Part shown: positions 63,689 through 64,000 of the stretch, in pieces
How positions within the stretch are numbered: the stretch's first letter is position 1
Layout of the letters: each line of letters opens with the position of its first letter
Assembly (NCBI GenBank): GCA_964552955.1
Contig: CAZKIU010000001.1
Span: 1 to 64,000 of the forward strand
Origin: UBA1413 sp964552955
GTDB taxonomy: Bacteria; Bacteroidota; Bacteroidia; Bacteroidales; Prolixibacteraceae
Direction of reading: 5' to 3'
DNA: 64,000 nucleotides
Position numbers and translations under genes: made by a program
The notes under the pieces: model-generated
What the model saw: the letters and a program-made list of their open reading frames with translations, nothing else
Told to the model about the DNA's origin: nothing
Database searches by the model: none

Positions 63689-63892
63689 AAGCAAGTATTT
63701 ATCACTTTCAAATGTAGGAATATTTTCAGCCATCATCAGGCCAACACAAATAATTCCTAATTTTAAGCCTGCCGGAACAGGGGCCCTGCCGGGCAGGAAA
63801 AAAAACCGGGTTTATGCCTGACAGCAACAGACAACGGCCGTATTCCATCCCTTTTCAAAGCTGGCATGTGTTTCAAAATAAACCTTTTATCA

Positions 63893-64000
63893 ATGAACTA
63901 TCTTGACATAGTCCTGGCCATTCTGTTGATCCTTTCTGCTATTAATGGGTTTGTGAAGGGTTTCGTGGAAGAATTGGCCGGATTGGTCGCCCTCATTCTG
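63893..64000 (+). CDS. CvpA-family membrane protein (5' part only)
   Basis: The first 36 codons are in the window, running off its end. They encode MNYLDIVLAILLILSAINGF followed by VKGFVEELAGLVALIL, the conserved opening of CvpA/colicin V production-type proteins: a first helix and the G-F-x-K-G-F-V-E-E motif. Full members have about 160-200 residues and four helices. It is read away from the GH3-family gene. Confidence 0.8.
   Translation, partial: MNYLDIVLAILLILSAINGFVKGFVEELAGLVALIL

Noticed and set aside
1..64000. CRISPR arrays, insertion sequences, prophage or rRNA genes
   Set aside because: No regularly spaced identical repeats, transposase, integrase, phage structural gene or rRNA sequence was seen.

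Overview
The window is a piece of a Bacteroidota chromosome, most likely order Bacteroidales or a near relative, from a draft or metagenome assembly. The signs are a SusC/SusD pair with its own ECF sigma/FecR regulator, an 11-gene complex I operon without nuoEFG, fusion-type PiT transporters with a PhoU-like tail, GH2 and GH123 glycosidases, few clear Shine-Dalgarno sites, and candidate promoter boxes of the Bacteroidota type (TAnnTTTG). A 100-N scaffold gap flanked by an exact 55-bp duplication at 12153-12362 shows that the sequence is a scaffold.

Layout. 1-11.9 kb: a truncated DEAD-box helicase, a secreted S9 peptidase, a phosphate transporter, an ammonium transporter with its PII protein (a PII lacking the usual uridylylated tyrosine), a membrane-anchored beta-propeller/TPR protein with one CxxCH motif, and a small DUF5320-like protein. 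12-22.4 kb: a polysaccharide utilisation locus (ECF sigma factor, FecR anti-sigma, SusC, SusD, secreted GH2 beta-galactosidase). 22.4-25 kb: HAD phosphatase, NlpC/P60 lipoprotein, ArsB/NhaD-type permease. 25.1-32.3 kb: a seven-gene divergent efflux operon read on the minus strand (TetR, TolC, HlyD, two ATPases, two ABC-2 permeases). 32.4-37.4 kb: a hybrid histidine kinase with REC and HPt domains, a sigma-54 response regulator, and a membrane-anchored coiled-coil protein. 37.8-47.7 kb: nuoABCDHIJKLMN. 47.9-52.7 kb: a GH123 hexosaminidase-like lipoprotein, a zinc dehydrogenase and a DUF1593 protein, followed by a possible small broken gene. 53.1-56.6 kb: a SWIM/SNF2 helicase. 56.6-60.2 kb: an A+T-rich accessory patch holding a Fic protein with an AbiEi-like N-terminus and a cut-down AbiE-like toxin/antitoxin pair, lying beside tRNA-Asn. 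60.2-64 kb: PfkB sugar/nucleoside kinase, deoxynucleoside kinase, GH3-family adenylating enzyme and the start of a CvpA-family protein.

The most interesting part is 56.6-59.75 kb. The Fic gene is preceded by five degenerate 24-bp tandem repeats that overlap its likely promoter. Its product joins an AbiEi-type winged-helix region (normally a self-repressing antitoxin) to a complete Fic active site carrying its own inhibitory motif. The neighbouring convergent AbiE-like pair has an intact antitoxin-like gene with its own upstream direct repeats, but its nucleotidyltransferase toxin is cut off exactly where the Fic gene ends. This looks like a self-regulated Fic module that has replaced part of an AbiE locus.
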